From contig JAJGBQ010000006.1 of the NCBI GenBank assembly GCA_022457065.1, forward strand, positions 1,302,001-1,366,000: a stretch of 64,000 bases of DNA, written 5' to 3'. Below are positions 1-11,978 of this stretch, piece after piece. Source of the DNA: Curvularia sp. ZM96. Lineage: Eukaryota > Ascomycota > Dothideomycetes > Pleosporales > Pleosporaceae. Position 1 is the first letter of the stretch; every line of letters starts with the position of its first letter. The notes below the pieces were generated by a model. That model was not told the DNA's origin. It was given only the letters and a program-made list of their open reading frames with translations, and ran no database searches. The translations under genes and the position numbers were made by a program.

Positions 1-182
1 CGGAGCTCCTGTCGGGGGTGCACTCCGGTTCCTTGAACTCCGACGACACTAAAGTAGCTGTCATCGGGCTTTGGGGCGCCGCAAGAAGGGCCATCTCCAG
101 TGCCGAATGCAGCAGCTTGAACACTGCTCAAAAAAGAGAACAAGGCAACGGATCCAACGAGAAGAGAAGCGAATGATTTCAT
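1..182 (-). CDS. Secreted protein, N-terminus only (possibly tyrosinase-like)
   Basis: The gene runs off the left edge and only about 60 codons are present. The start ATG at 182-180 is followed by a classic signal peptide (MKSFASLLVGSVALFSFLSS, then VQA). The mature part begins with a short stretch containing one Cys, a VVGVQGTG segment and HPRQELR. The combination of a V-G-V segment with a downstream PRxElR motif resembles the opening of the central domain of fungal tyrosinases, but the copper-binding histidines would lie outside the window, so this family call is tentative. A TATATAA string sits about 150 bp upstream of the ATG. Secretion is well supported; the function is not. Confidence 0.55.
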   Translation of the reverse strand, partial: MKSFASLLVGSVALFSFLSSVQAAAFGTGDGPSCGAPKPDDSYFSVVGVQGTGVHPRQEL

Positions 183-1149
183 CGTAGCCAGCCGAGAAGG
201 AGTGGAAAGATCTTCAAGATCAAAAACAGAAACGAATGTAACGAATGGAGGACGAAGGATTGGATGTCACTAGGACGAAGGAGAGACTGCGCAGGCGATG
301 CTGTGGTGTGCCATTGGACAGCAATACCATCGATTATATAAAAGCATTCTAAGATTAATGGTAAATCATGTAGCTTTTACCCCACTCTGTACGAGTATGA
401 CGTCCATGGCTGTGCAATGTCTGCTTCATGCGTCGCCATTTTTTGCAGCTGCTGATTCGACGATTGCTTAGGAAAAGTCGAATGTTTCCCTGGGATCCTA
501 GATAAACCCTGTGGGTAGTCCGCACCCGAAACATGTTTCGTTTCTTTGCATAAACAATCTGGGTTGAAGGGAGCAGTTGACAGGCCGTTACAAGGCGTGC
601 TAATTCCGGCAGTTACCCGCAAAAACCATCGAAACAAGGTACTGGAACGCTTCCGTTCATATTGAAGAGTTGCCAGGTCGGGAGGTACAGTCTCATGGTG
701 CTAGGTTTTAAAGCCTACACTAGCAGTATAAAATGTTTGGGGCTAGAAGAAGCAATAGTTAGGGATCGCTGATCTGTGTTCATATTCCTGCATGCTAAGT
801 TCTTGAGCGACCGCCGAGCAGTATGGTTGTTTGTGGTGTACAGGTATCATCGTGGTGGTACCCCTCCGGAGATAACAGGTGCATAGCACGGACCATCGTG
901 GCATGGTGAGACAAGTCATAACGAAGTTGATGGTCCTCACGAATTTAAGGCATGCTTCAAACCTGGTGGGACAGTTTGAAGACGGGCGACCCTTGACAAC
1001 GGGTCACCGGCACGTATCGATTGCTAGCCGTCAAGGCCGTTGGACATCGGTAGCCGTGCGCTTTTCCCCACAATCAGTCATGTAACATTGCGCAGGGCGA
1101 TCATGGACCCGGCTCAATGCTCCAATTGCATAAACCAATAGCACTCGTC
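183..1149. other. Intergenic region, no gene seen
   Basis: This lies between the left-edge secreted protein and the 3' end of the OB-fold gene. Open frames here are short, overlap on both strands and show no recognisable domain. The TATA-like string near 334-341 could serve the left-edge gene. Confidence 0.5.
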
Positions 1150-2714
1150 TTAGAAGCTCTCCATGGTATCTGGCGGCATCGAGTCATCTAAATCTCTGTT
1201 ACCAATAGTTCGTTTTGAAGAGTCGTCTTGTTTCATTGCACTTCCTTTCCTCTTCCGCGAGCCTGCATCATCAGAAGCGATGTGCATCCTCGCCCATTTC
1301 TTGACCCTTGCAAACGCTTCATCAATTGAGGCAGGAAGTTTGGCGGGATGGGCACCAGAGGTACCGTTGCTCTTCATCAAAATTTGAATGTCTGTTCGAG
1401 CGCGTGTTATGGCTGGGTTCAAAGACTGCCCGAAGACTGTGTCGCGGAAAGACGTGAGCGCGATATTCCTCAACAGAATAATGTCGCCGACTCTGGTGTT
1501 TTGTAAGGTCTGGAGGAGCGAGCTTTGGGCTTGTATGCGCTCCCTTTTTGACTCTTGGCTGGGGTGCATCCAGAAAGCTATCTTGAACCCGGAGAAAGAG
1601 TCATCTGCTACGATGATTTCCCAAAGATCCATCTTGTAGCCACCCTTCCGAACAAAGACCTCCCGTGTTTCTGGATTTGCTGTTACGACGCAGAGAAAGT
1701 TGGGTGTTGGTGTTTGGGGATAGATGGCTCGCAGCCGCTGTGCACTAGGAAGCGAAGCAAGTGACGTTATACTCAATTTGGCTGGGAGATGAAGAGTTAT
1801 AGGTTGTTGGTCAGCCTTGTTGGGGCTGCTAAAGTCCGAAGTGGTAGTTTCAAACGATGTGGAAAGGAAGGAAGAGGAGTTGATGGTACTCTCAGACCCT
1901 TCACCTGACACGACTTGAGAGGAAACCAACGTGTCGTGGAAGATGAGTGAATGTTCAATCATACCATCGGTGGTAAATGTCGGGTCAAAGAAGCTGGCAG
2001 TAGCATCAAGCGTCGTATCTTCTTTTGCGAAAGACGGAAATCGGTCTATTTCGGGAAGCGAAACATCAGCCGTATCGCTTCCCAGTATAGAGCCGGGTAG
2101 GTAAGGCTGCTGCCATTCTGCCTGGAGTCGTGTGTCCTTTTTCGCGAGGCAGCGCCATTTCATCCCAGGCGTAGACTCTGCCACATTCGTCTCCCATGTT
2201 GAGGTAACATCGAAAGTGCCGCATTCATTGGCAGGCAAAAGAAAGTTCTCGTTAAAGTCCAAATGTTCACGGCGAGGCGCGCCGTTGAGCATTTTGAGCT
2301 TCATTTGTTGAATATGACGCGTCCGCGCGACAACACACGCGGCAGAACTATGAGGCAGCAACACAGCCAACACTTCCCATTGGCGTAACGAGCAGTCAGA
2401 CGGTAGCTTTCCAGTACTTGCTAGGTTGATGTGGGGCTGAGAAAAAGAGAGACCTGTAGGTTCGGAGAAGAAGGATATCTCCGGGTCACCATGGCTTGCT
2501 CCGAAGGGTGGTCTTTGCTCATCCGCTTACTCGCTCAACTGCCTTGGAGGATGTCCGGATTCCGGTGACATAAAGCAAGCTGACCGCCACGATTGAAAAT
2601 CATCGATGTGAAATTGCCGCATCCGTATTCCAGACGAGAGAGACTTACTCCAGCCTTTATCCATCCTTCTGACCAAAATTCCGGGGCTACTAAGTATAGT
2701 TGGGCCGCCCACAT
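1150..2714 (-). CDS. OB-fold protein, shieldin-2-like (SHLD2 OB1 type)
   Basis: A 407-residue open stretch (2373-1150) has no ATG at its beginning, so I extended it upstream. The proposed start is ATG 2714 (MWAAQLYLVAPEFW...), with an 86-bp intron from 2539 (GTTGAG) to 2454 (CTACAG); this gives about 488 residues. The C-terminal half contains a VGDIILLRNIAL segment and an FGQSLNP motif, like the strand-turn of single-strand-DNA-binding OB folds. Fungal proteins of this kind are usually named nucleic-acid-binding OB-fold or shieldin complex subunit 2 OB1. The middle is Ser/Thr-rich and probably disordered; the C-terminal tail is basic (SRKRKGS) and could be a nuclear signal. The start ATG lies only 39 bp from the ATG of the divergent AIM32-like gene. 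The intron and start are inference; a shorter model beginning at an internal Met is possible. Confidence 0.6.
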
Positions 2715-2753
2715 TCCGAGGCTTGGCGATCTAATCTACTGATCTGATATAAA

Positions 2754-4039
2754 ATGTCCCCAAAGGCGCCCTCCCAGACGCCCCACCGGCCGATCAACGC
2801 ATACAGAGTCCCTGCCATGTTACGAAATCTCTCATACAAGCTGACTTCAGCACTGTCTTCATCTGAAGCCTCTCCTGTCAAAGACAGCAACGGGTTTACC
2901 AAGGCTGCAAAAACAGGGGACTTGTTTCCGGTTACCGACCCAGCGATTGACGGCGAGGACTGTCTGCACGATTGCGCAAGTTGCAGCGTCAAATACCCCC
3001 GCAAGTTCGATATAGATGAGACGGAGGAGCTGTACGGCCATGTGAAGGGATTCAACACCCACTTGATTGTTGCAACGGGAAAGACCGACTGGGTGCGAGA
3101 TGTCGCCGACGAGAAGGGTAGTATCATGGAGGCAGTCGACCGTGGGACAGTGAAGCCTAGCAATGGGGTGAGTTTACAGTCTTCCAGAGACACAGTCAGG
3201 GAAACCGTGACGCGCAAGTCGATATTAATTGTGCCCAGAAACTCATGTTATCCGCCTCCAACATCCCCGTCCCAGACCACTCCGACCACAGCTCCATGGT
3301 CCTCCTGCTACCATCGTGGCAATTCATAGACAATGTCATGCCTTCAAACGTACCGGAGCTCATCACCGGCTTCGTCAATCCCGGCCCTACAAATAATACC
3401 CCGTTGCGCTCGCGAACCGCTGCCTTGCCTCCCTCCACATCACCGGAAGAGTCTTCTTCCGGACCCTCGTCCACTCCCGATACACCCGTAATACCACCGT
3501 CTCTACCCGCAACCTCACAACTAAAAGCCCGACCATGTCCACACAAATACCTCATCTTGATGTGCAGCCAAAAGACGCGCGATGCGCGTTGTGGGCAGTC
3601 GGCGCCCCTGCTGCGCAAGGAGTTTGAGCGATTACTGAGGCCCATGGGCCTCTACCGCGATCTCCATGATGAACGACCTGGAGGCGTAGGAATCTACTTT
3701 ATAAGCCACGTCGGTGGTCACAAATTCTCAGCCAATGTCATGGTTTATCGCCACTCTTCGGTTGTCTCGCGGCCCGAGGGAGCTACCAACGGTACAGAAA
3801 AGCGGCTCGCAGACATGAAGATTGAGGACGAGCAAGGCCAGGAGGTCCTGCTGGATGCGAACAAGGAACAGGAGGCTGAGGGTAATGGTGAGGCTGCACA
3901 GTGTATATGGCTTGCTAGGGTGAGACCCGAGGACTGCGAGAACATTATCAAATATACAGTGCTGCAAGGCAAGGTTGTAAAGCCTGAGAGGCAGCTCCGG
4001 GGTGGTTTTGATAGGTGTAAGCAACTGGCTAGCTGGTAG
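2754..4039 (+). CDS. Sucrase/ferredoxin-like protein, AIM32 family
   Basis: Two exons, 2754-3167 and 3239-4039, with a 71-bp GTGAGT...CAG intron; 404 residues. The N-terminal half carries a CLHDCASC Cys cluster followed by HLIVATGKTDW. The C-terminal half has CPHKYLILMCSQKTRDARCG, then a GxGIYFISHVGGHKFSANVMVY block and a closing G-K-V-V-K-PERQL segment. These are hallmarks of the Suc_Fer-like family, whose members include yeast Aim32, a thioredoxin-like [2Fe-2S] protein of mitochondria. The C...C and H...GH residues are the expected cluster ligands. An internal ATG at 2817 starts MLRNLSYKLTSAL, a good mitochondrial targeting sequence, so translation could begin there. A Pro/Ser-rich linker sits between the halves. 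It is head-to-head with the OB-fold gene. Confidence 0.85.
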
Positions 4040-4734
4040 ACGGTCTCACGACAAGGATTCGGATTATTTGAGGAGGTCTTTCGTGCTATAGATGGTGTAA
4101 TACCCCACTGCTGATGGCAGTTTGTGTAGTAGATTTCCAATTTACGATATATCTAGCACATACCTTAGATTCAGCGTCAGTATAGTTTGTTAATGCAAGG
4201 AATACAATATCAAATAAGAGAGCGCTCGCATAAGTGATAGAAGTATTGATTGGGTATCTAAGCTTGTGCTGATATATTGAGCAGCCTCATGTGCTAGACG
4301 AGCCTCGATGCGAAAGAGTCTCGGATTTTGGCTTGCGAAATCCTTAGGTTTCATAGTTGAGACCATGGTAAGTAGGAAAATCATGTGCTGATTCCCGCTG
4401 GCTCCCTTCTGATACTCGATACGGCATAGCAGCTGGATGTCGAGCTATTCGTGTGTGGCTTGACGGAATGTTGTGCAGCTGGCCACCGCTGCGGCGAGAA
4501 TAAGCCTTTCGGATATATCAAGGAGGCTTTTCTCGAATAAATGACATGGAGAGTCTTGGGATCAGTGGTGGCGAGGAGTTTATAACCGCAACTAAATTCT
4601 TGTGCGTGGTGGGATGATAGACGCGAAGTGGAGGCGAGATGCTAGGTGTGTTGCATGTCTAATAGGAAGCCAACACAGTTTCGTCGACAATCGTAGAGTT
4701 ATCGCAAGGCAGACGTCTCAACACATCCGGCTCA
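4040..4734. other. Intergenic region between convergent genes
   Basis: AT-richer spacer between the 3' ends of the AIM32-like gene and the Vps60 gene. A 64-codon minus-strand frame at 4190-4384 has no recognisable features. Nothing else seen. Confidence 0.5.
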
Positions 4735-5426
4735 TCAACCTGCGGCTTCCTTGACCTTGTCACCAGTAGCAGGCGCCTCATCGATGAACTGCGGTGGTGC
4801 GGTCTCGTCGAGCATGAAGTTGGGTACGCCAGAAGATTCCCCAATCCCCTCAAAGTCGACTTCGTCGCCCAAGGCTTCCAACTCAGCATCCAATTCCGAC
4901 TCATCCACGTCTTCCGGTACGTCGTAGCTGCGGCTTATAGCATCTTGTATGTCGTTGCCCATATCCATAAGGTCCGCCATCTCATCCTGAAGCTTATCAA
5001 TCTTATCGATGTCGACCTTGCCGTATTGCTTCCGCAACTCTTTTGTCGTGGTCTTCATGGCGTCGATGGTGGTCATGGTGTTCTTGAGGTTATCCTGCAT
5101 CATGCCGGCTTGTTCCATGTTCCACGACTGGGCTTGCAGTTGGTCGCGTTGCGCTTCATACTGTTTCCGCTGCTGTAGGACTTTGAGGGCCTTCTGCTTG
5201 ATGGCCGTCTTGCCCGGTCCGTCTCGCATCTTGGAGAGCTTTTGCTGATACGTGCTCAACTCGGCGTTGAGTTTCGCGAGCTTGACATCGAGGCTTTCTA
5301 TCCGTGTATCGACCTAGGCCAATTAGTATGTGAGGTACATATACGAGTGCGCATACCTACATTTGCTATGGCACTGCTGAGCGTCGGCTTGGGCGCGTTG
5401 CTCTTTGCTCCGAATAGACGGTTCAT
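4735..5426 (-). CDS. VPS60: ESCRT-III subunit Vps60 / CHMP5
   Basis: Exon 1 5426-5361 (MNRLFGAKSNAPKP...) and exon 2 5313-4735, separated by a 47-bp GTAGGT...CTAG intron; 214 residues, close to human CHMP5 (219). It is a Snf7-family protein that acts late in ESCRT-III assembly on endosomes, in multivesicular body formation. Visible signatures are the MNRLFG start, the coiled-coil helix with KMRDGPGKTAIKQKALKVL, the helix with WNMEQAGMMQDNLKNTMTTIDAMK, and an acidic C-terminal segment (ISRSYDVPED, ELEALGDEVDF) that in the family binds Vta1/Vps4 regulators. The start is certain because exon 1 encodes the conserved N-terminal MNRLFG. Confidence 0.95.
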
Positions 5427-7039
5427 GATGATTTATCCTCTAGGATGATTGCGACAGGCAGGCTAAGTCCTTCAGAGTTGTGCATATAGCTACAAAAACA
5501 AAGGCGCATGCGTGGAGGCGGCAGTGACAAATGTGGGGTGAAGTGCAGGCAGACAACTATTGATGGTTCAAGGATGGACCAACCAACCAGGAGTATGCCA
5601 AGATACGTAACAATCTAACCCAAATAGGACATTCTAGCATCTAATGACATCAAATCCTATATCTGGTCCAGCAACATCATAGTAGCAATAAGCTGCTCAT
5701 TGCGCTGGACAAGCCGTCGTAAATGTATAGGGATCAGAGTACCAAAGCTATATTGAAACTGGCTCTGTGAAGATGCTTGGCGTGATTGGAGATGGTCGTG
5801 GCAGTTATGCATCACGTGACTGAATATACATGACTACCTTCGGGTCCTTCTGGGCCATCTCCCGGGCGCTTTGAGCGTGGCTACTCCGCAGCAAGACTGT
5901 ATTTATGCCTCGCTCTACTAAACAGATTTCTAGTCCTAATCCACTATCACGGCTTCCTTTTACCCCTTGTGCTGTCCATAACACGGTAACACTGTGGTTC
6001 ACTGCTTCGCCCGCTTATAGCCTTACAAGAGGTTGAATGAAAAGGGCGCTAAACCTCTTCAATCAACGAGGCAATCTATCAAATAATCAACCGAGCAACC
6101 TAGCGATACAATTGAGGCCCTCTCGGCTCTTAGCCAAAGGTGTGCTTACAAGCGCTGGCTGTTCCCGCCTATGTTATTCTCCATCACATGCATTGCCGCC
6201 AAAACTAGCATCACGAGCACCGGGTCATGGAAGCAGCCTTCGGGTAGGCATGTGATGGTGCAGAGTTTGGGGTCTGACTGTGTTGCCGCCCAGCACAGTG
6301 TAGCAGGACCCACTCGTGCTGGCGGCTTCTTACCGATCCGAAGAATCGTGTAGACATGTCCGTAGCCGCAACGAGCATCTGCCTCCAACATGCAGCCTAG
6401 CGTCGTTGATGGCGACGGCCAGCTAGTACCAGTCTGCGATTGCGTCATGAGCAGGGCCAAGTCTGGCCTGCGAACACATCATCTCTATATGCCGCGGCGG
6501 CTGTTATCAAGGACAAGGAGGTGCAAGTAGGGATGATCTGCGGCACGCTACCAGTACACAGCTCCTAGCCTTGGGCTGTCACCACCAAAAAACCCAACAA
6601 TTACCTTCCCCTTGCTGCACCCGCGCCGCCTCCCTAGAACACCCGCCGGCTTGTCCCGTGTGTATTAGTAACGACTGCCCACGACGCTGCCTGTGCCTGC
6701 GTTGATTGCGAGGCTCTTCCGCACGCCTCGCTTGCTGTTGCCTTCCCCCGCTGCCCTCTTCGCTTGTAGGTACCTGTCCCACCTACTGCACTCAGCCCGC
6801 CGGCCCAAGCCTCGACGCGCCGTCCACAGTCTCACCCCCGAGTCGCCTCTGCTAACCCAGACGCCTCTCCTCTGCGCAGGCCTCTTTGTTGCATCCGTGT
6901 CCCTGCTTCCCATGACGCATTGGTCGCTGCAATAGTCCTACGCATGTTCAGCCCCACCGGCCTACAGCTGCTGCTCTCGAGTCCCTCGCCCGGCCCTTCC
7001 CCTGCCCCGCCCTTGTAGCCGCAAGCACCGCATACGACC
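5427..7039. other. Intergenic region; leader of the SAPS gene
   Basis: No convincing gene. A 65-codon minus-strand frame (5805-6002) contains SGLGLEICLVERG followed by AREMAQKDPKVV, faintly reminiscent of the N-terminal Rossmann segment of short-chain dehydrogenases; no Met-started gene or partner exon was found. From about 6580 to 7039 the DNA is C/T-rich, as expected of a fungal promoter and 5' leader, and leads into the SAPS gene start. Confidence 0.45.
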
Positions 7040-10000
7040 ATGTTCTGGCGCTTTGGCGGCTACGCACAGCTGTCGTCGCTGGACAGCATTCTCGACAAGC
7101 CCGATGTCACAGTCGAAGAGCTGCTGGACGAGTCCGATCTGATACAGGAGCTCAAGCAGCAGAACTCGAAGCTTATAGAATACCTTCGCGATGAGAATGT
7201 CTTGGAGCGCCTGTTGCGCTATGTCATCGCTGCGAGGCCCAGCCCGCCGCCCGACGACGAGTCTGGAGGGTCGCTGGCGCACGAGGCGAGGAGTCCCAGC
7301 CGGGCTGGCTTCTTTGGCAGGGTTCGGGCTCGCTCGACATCGACCACAAAGTCAGACGCAGGCGACAATGAGGAGAGCAAGGAGGAGCGACAGCGCATGA
7401 AGTACGCTTACGTATCGTGCGAGATCCTATCCTCCGAAGTATGGTCCATATCAGAGGCTGTGCTGGAGAACCAGGACAGTCTGCGCCAGTTCTGGGCCTA
7501 CATCAAGCAGCCTGCACCCCTTGACCCCGTTCAGGCAGGCTACTTCACCAAAGTGAACGAGTCGTTGCTTGACCGCAAGATGGAAGAGATGCTCGACTTC
7601 TTCAAGTCGCTGGATAACGTTGTGCCGGACATGCTGCAGCACGTTGACTGTCCAGTCATTATGGACTTGTTGTTGAAGATTATCAGCCTTGAAAAGAGCG
7701 AAGGTGGCCAAGGCATTGTGGATGTGGGTTCACTTATTTATGTTGACTTGCAGAACTGACGAAAGCACAGTGGTTACAACAGCAAGACCTCATCCCACGA
7801 CTGATTGCCTTCCTCGGTCCAGAACAGTCCACCTCCACTCAAACTTCGGCTGGCGACTTTCTCAAAGCCATCATTACCATATCTGCCAATGCTACAACAC
7901 AGGATCAGTCAGTGATTGGGCCAAACGAGCTCACGCGGCAGCTTGTTTCTGAATCATGCCTCAAACAACTGATAGAATACATGCTCCGTGGTGGCAACCC
8001 GCTGACTGTTGGTGTGGGTATTGTTATCGAAGTTATCAGGAAGAACAATTCCGATTACGACTTGGAGAACCAAATAGGGCCTGTGCCCAAGAACTCAGAC
8101 CCCATCTATCTTGGCACGCTGCTCCGGCAGTTTGCAAACCATATCCCACAGTTCATGGAGTTGGTCAATAGTTCAAGTCAGGTGGTGATCGAAACAGACG
8201 GCAGCATCACAAGGAAGAAGCGAGAGCTCAAGACCGCGTTCGGCGACAAGATAGAGCCTTTGGGCTTCGACCGTTTCAAGACTTGCGAGTTGATGGCTGA
8301 GCTACTGCATTGCAGCAACATGGCATTGCTCAACGAACGTGGAAGCGAGGCTGAAGTTCGAAGACGAGATGCTGAGCGAGAGCGTCTGAAGGCCGACGGC
8401 AAGCTAACATCGGCCAACCCTGGAAACCCAGGCGACTTCTCTACTAGCGTCGACAGCCAAGGGTTCCACCACGCTCGTGCTCCATCCATGGATTCACCTG
8501 CTGAGATAAAGCCCCTGCATGTCCAAAACAGTTCGGAGGACGATTTCGAAAAGGTCGTTGCACCAGAGGTCGCCGTTGAAGACTCAAAAGAGACCATAAA
8601 CGAGAAGGAGCAAATTGGCGAACCATTGGAACCTTCACCTAAGGTGGCACCACGGGATGCACCAAAAGAACCCTCCACTGAGAAGAGCGCGGGTGACGAA
8701 GGTGAATTCGTCGATGAGCCTCTCACACCGCCGAAGGACACTACCACATCTAGCGAGGCAGCACCTTCTCCAGCCAAACCTGCAGACGACGCAGAGTCCC
8801 CCACATCAGCAGGTCTAACAGCCAAGGTTGACGATCTTGGTTTGAGCAGCGATACTGTCATGAACGATCGTCAAGAGCCCTCAGAACCCGCGAAGACCGA
8901 GAAGCCCGATGAGATCAAGACTCCACCGTCTCTTCTGACCCAGCAACTCAATCAGACTACAGAGTCTAGCAATCTCGATCTTCCAGAGCCTCCTTTATCG
9001 CCTCACCCAGACGACAAACCAGCGCCGCTGTTTGCCGGAAAGAACCGCGAAAGCAGCAACTCGCCTTCGAAGATTGACACTTCACGTTTCACCGCCCCCG
9101 TTCCAGAATCCGATCTTTCGGAGATCACCCCCATTGACGAGACTCAAAGCGTGCGCTCTGTAGTATTTGGCAGCACAGAAGAGACCCTAGGATTCGAGGT
9201 CGACATCGACGGCACACCTGTTGTTGGCGATCTGTTGAAGATTACCTTCGTCGAGAACAAAGTCGTGCCAACCATACTTGTAAGCTCCTGTCCAAATTCA
9301 GTGGTCGTAATGTCTAATACGTGTAGGATTTCTTCTTCCGTTTCCCTTGGAATAACTTCCTCCACAACGTGGTCTATGATGTTGTTCAACAGGTGTTCAA
9401 CGGCCAGATGGAGCACGGCTACAACCGACAACTAGCGATCGACCTCTTCGACAGCGGTGCTATAACCGAGCGAATCATCAAGGGACAAGAGGAAAGTGAC
9501 AAATCACACAGAGAGACGCACATGCGACTAGGATACATGGGCCATCTGACCCTAATCGCAGAAGAAGTGCTGAAGTTCACCGAGCGACACACTGATGAAG
9601 TCTTATCACCATTAGTCCTGGAAAAGGTGCATGCTGATGAGTGGGTGCATTATGTTGAAAACGTCCTCGCAGAGACCCGAGAGCGCGATAATGCCATCCT
9701 CGGAGGAGTACGACCTGACATGAGTGTCGGCCCAAGACAAGCAGTGCTCAATGCTGTCAACGCAGCAAACAACTTTGGAGGCGACAGTGGGGGGCTCTCC
9801 AACGCTAGCCTTGCCGGCAACGGCGCCATAGGCCTCGACAGCATGGAGCTCACCAACGCTGGTGACACTGGAGGTGGTGGGTACACCTTCAGCGGAGGCT
9901 CCTTGCTTAGTGGCTTTACTAACTCGAGTGATGAAGAAGATGAAGACATGGACGATGTCGACACCGAGAGAGAACGAGAACATCGACAGGGACCTGTCGA

Positions 10001-10058
10001 CGACTCCGAACAAGTGGGTGAAATCTCGTTTGACGATGCTGATATGGACTATCGATAA
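7040..10058 (+). CDS. SIT4 phosphatase-associated protein (SAPS family)
   Basis: Three exons: 7040-7723, 7771-9279 and 9327-10058, with two 47-bp introns in phase 0; 974 residues. It is the regulatory subunit family of the PP6/Sit4 phosphatase (yeast Sap4/155/185/190). The start MFWRFGGYAQLSSLDSILDK is the typical SAPS N-terminus, followed by TVEELLDESDLIQELKQQN and LLRYV. The helical SAPS repeat continues through the first intron junction (EGGQGIVD|WLQQQDLIPR) to about residue 430, including GPNELTRQLV and MLRGGNPLTVGVGIVIEVIR. The middle (about 430-720) is disordered and rich in P, S, T, E and D. Exons 2-3 rejoin a conserved segment (ITFVENKVVPTIL|DFFFRFPWNNFLH) and the tail is Gly-rich then very acidic. 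Function in the cell cycle and TOR signalling follows from family knowledge. Confidence 0.95.
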
Positions 10059-10318
10059 TCACGTCGCCCCGACCATACACACACTACTGCCACGATCGTT
10101 TCCCGCCCTTGGTGCGTTTCTTTTTCTTATACCTGTTTGTATCATGAGTTGGAGCAGGCAAAGGGCTGGCATGCTAGACCCATGAACCAAGCGTCATCTC
10201 TTCTGTACATACATTCCCTCGCCATCCGACAGGGTGTATGATACATGTAGCAATACACACCGTGAGATATTGTTTTCACTATCTCCTTTGTGTGACGAGA
10301 TGATTGCCGTGATCTAGC

Positions 10319-10838
10319 ATGCCTTCCCTGTTGCCCTCACTGTTTCTCAGTTCTCTTTGTTGTTTAATATGTGGTTTTTCCTTTCTTGATTTGAGTTATG
10401 CGCGTTCCATCTCCATCCCGCTGAGAAGTATGTACAACCCGTGGTGTGCTCTACTGACACAAAGCCTCACAGTCAAGCATCCCCCAGCCTCTACAAGTAC
10501 AGCCCTCGCGAGCACGTCGCCAATTTGCACTCCGGCTCGCTCAACGCAAGGCCCAGCTCGAATCGACTCGTGAAGCAGAGGACGACGCCGACGATCCTGT
10601 ACCGCCCAAGACCCAAGAGGAGGAGGAACGCGAAGGCCATCAGCGTTTTGCCCGCATGTTTGAAGGCATCGAAGACTCGTCTGATGATGAAGATAGCATG
10701 CATAGTGGCGATGGACATGGAGAGGAGGGCCAGGAATTGGGGAGAAATTCTCCAGAGAAATGCGCCAGTCCTGAGAAAGAGGATCTTGATGCTGAAGGAG
10801 CGGCGAGTAGTGAAGCAGGGCGGAAGTTTGTGGTGTAG
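10319..10838 (+). CDS. Putative small acidic protein (model uncertain)
   Basis: The supported part is the last exon, ending at 10838. It encodes a charged protein: a basic helix with QPSRARRQFALRLAQRKAQLE, then acidic segments (EAEDDADDP, TQEEEEREG), RFARMFEGIEDSSDDED and a GRKFVV end. This composition is unlikely by chance, yet the frame has a stop at 10455 and no ATG before Met 10656. A GTATGT donor at 10428 and acceptor at 10464 would join an upstream exon beginning at ATG 10319, giving about 160 residues with a hydrophobic N-terminus. The acceptor lies very close to the CTGAC branch sequence, so the first exon is weak. It starts 260 bp downstream of the SAPS stop. Family not recognised. 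Confidence 0.35.
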
Positions 10839-11234
10839 TGTCTGATATGGTGCTTGTCCGCTTGCATAGCTGGGTGTGATTTTTGATAGATCGAGCATAT
10901 TTCGCTGGTGAGCTGACTACGTCAGATGTTAGCTGGCGAAGACGGCAGTACACAAGATGAATGGACATGATGTATGTAGTAATGCACAGTTATGAGATAC
11001 CCACCTGTTTGTCCTATAACACTCTGTACAACATGAGCATATAAAATGATTGTATCCAGTTGAGTAGAAGGGTATATTGGAGCTAAGTACAATGTCAGAA
11101 TGTCGAAGCGCTGCCTCTACGAAGTATGGTAGTGAGTATGTATCATGTGACTCGGCGATACGCTAACACCGTAGCGCGTTTTTGGAATGCGATCACCAAC
11201 GTTACCGACCTCATCATAGACAACAAACTCTCAA
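10839..11234. other. Short intergenic region
   Basis: AT-richer spacer between the putative acidic protein and the dynactin gene; no gene or repeat seen. Confidence 0.5.
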
Positions 11235-11978
11235 ATGTCCGCCCAACCATCCTCAGGTCGTCCCGCGTCGGATCGCCGTTCATCCACTGCGCCAAAACGT
11301 ACTTCCATCCTCCCGAAGCCTTCGTCGATTGTGCTAGACTCTTCCGTCCTCATTGCCCAACATGTACAACTTACCGGCCTTCACCCAATAACGATTGGCC
11401 CGAACACCGTACTGCACCCACATAGCAAGCTCAGCAGCGCACTAGCGCCTGTTGTTCTCGACGAAGGCTGTGTTGTTTTCGAGCGAGCAAAAGTCGGCGT
11501 GGGCATGGGGCAAGAGCTTGACGCTGAGAGCCGGCGCACCGTCATGTCGTCGACACGCAGTAACACGCATGTCAGAGAGTCAATGAGGAGCGAAGGCACG
11601 GTGTTGGGACGCAATGTAGTCGTCGAGTCCAACGCGGTAGTTGAAGCAGCTGAGGTAGGCGAGGGCACTGTGATTGAAGTCGGTGCTGTCATAGGGCGGG
11701 GCAGCATTATTGGAAAGGTATGCATGCTTCTCACAGTCGGTCTCATGTCCAAGTGCTGAAATATACGGTAGTTTTGCACCATAACGGCTTCGTCTCATAT
11801 CCCTCCTAATACCCGTCTGCCAGACTATACGGTTGTGTTTGGCGGCTCTCAGCAACGGATTGATCGCACGTTGCAGCTACGGCCAGAGATTTTGCATGCC
11901 AAAATGGCGGTGCATGCGAAACAACTGGATATGTTTAAGCGATTGGTTCCGAATAATATTGCCAAGTGGTCATCATGA
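11235..11978 (+). CDS. Dynactin subunit 6 (p27)
   Basis: Two exons, 11235-11717 and 11772-11978, with a 54-bp GTATGC...GTAG intron; 229 residues. Dynactin p27 is a left-handed beta-helix protein of the pointed-end complex, which helps dynactin and dynein attach to cargo. The sequence shows the hexapeptide-type periodicity (PITIGPNTVLHPHSKL, then GTVLGRNVVVESNAVVEAAEVGEGTVIEVGA across the helix coils). After the intron come IPPNTRLPDYTVVFGG and RIDRTLQLRPEILHAK, with a KQLDMFKRLVPNN.AKW ending characteristic of the family. The N-terminal 25 residues are Ser/Pro/basic and probably disordered. Genes on either side are unrelated. Confidence 0.92.
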
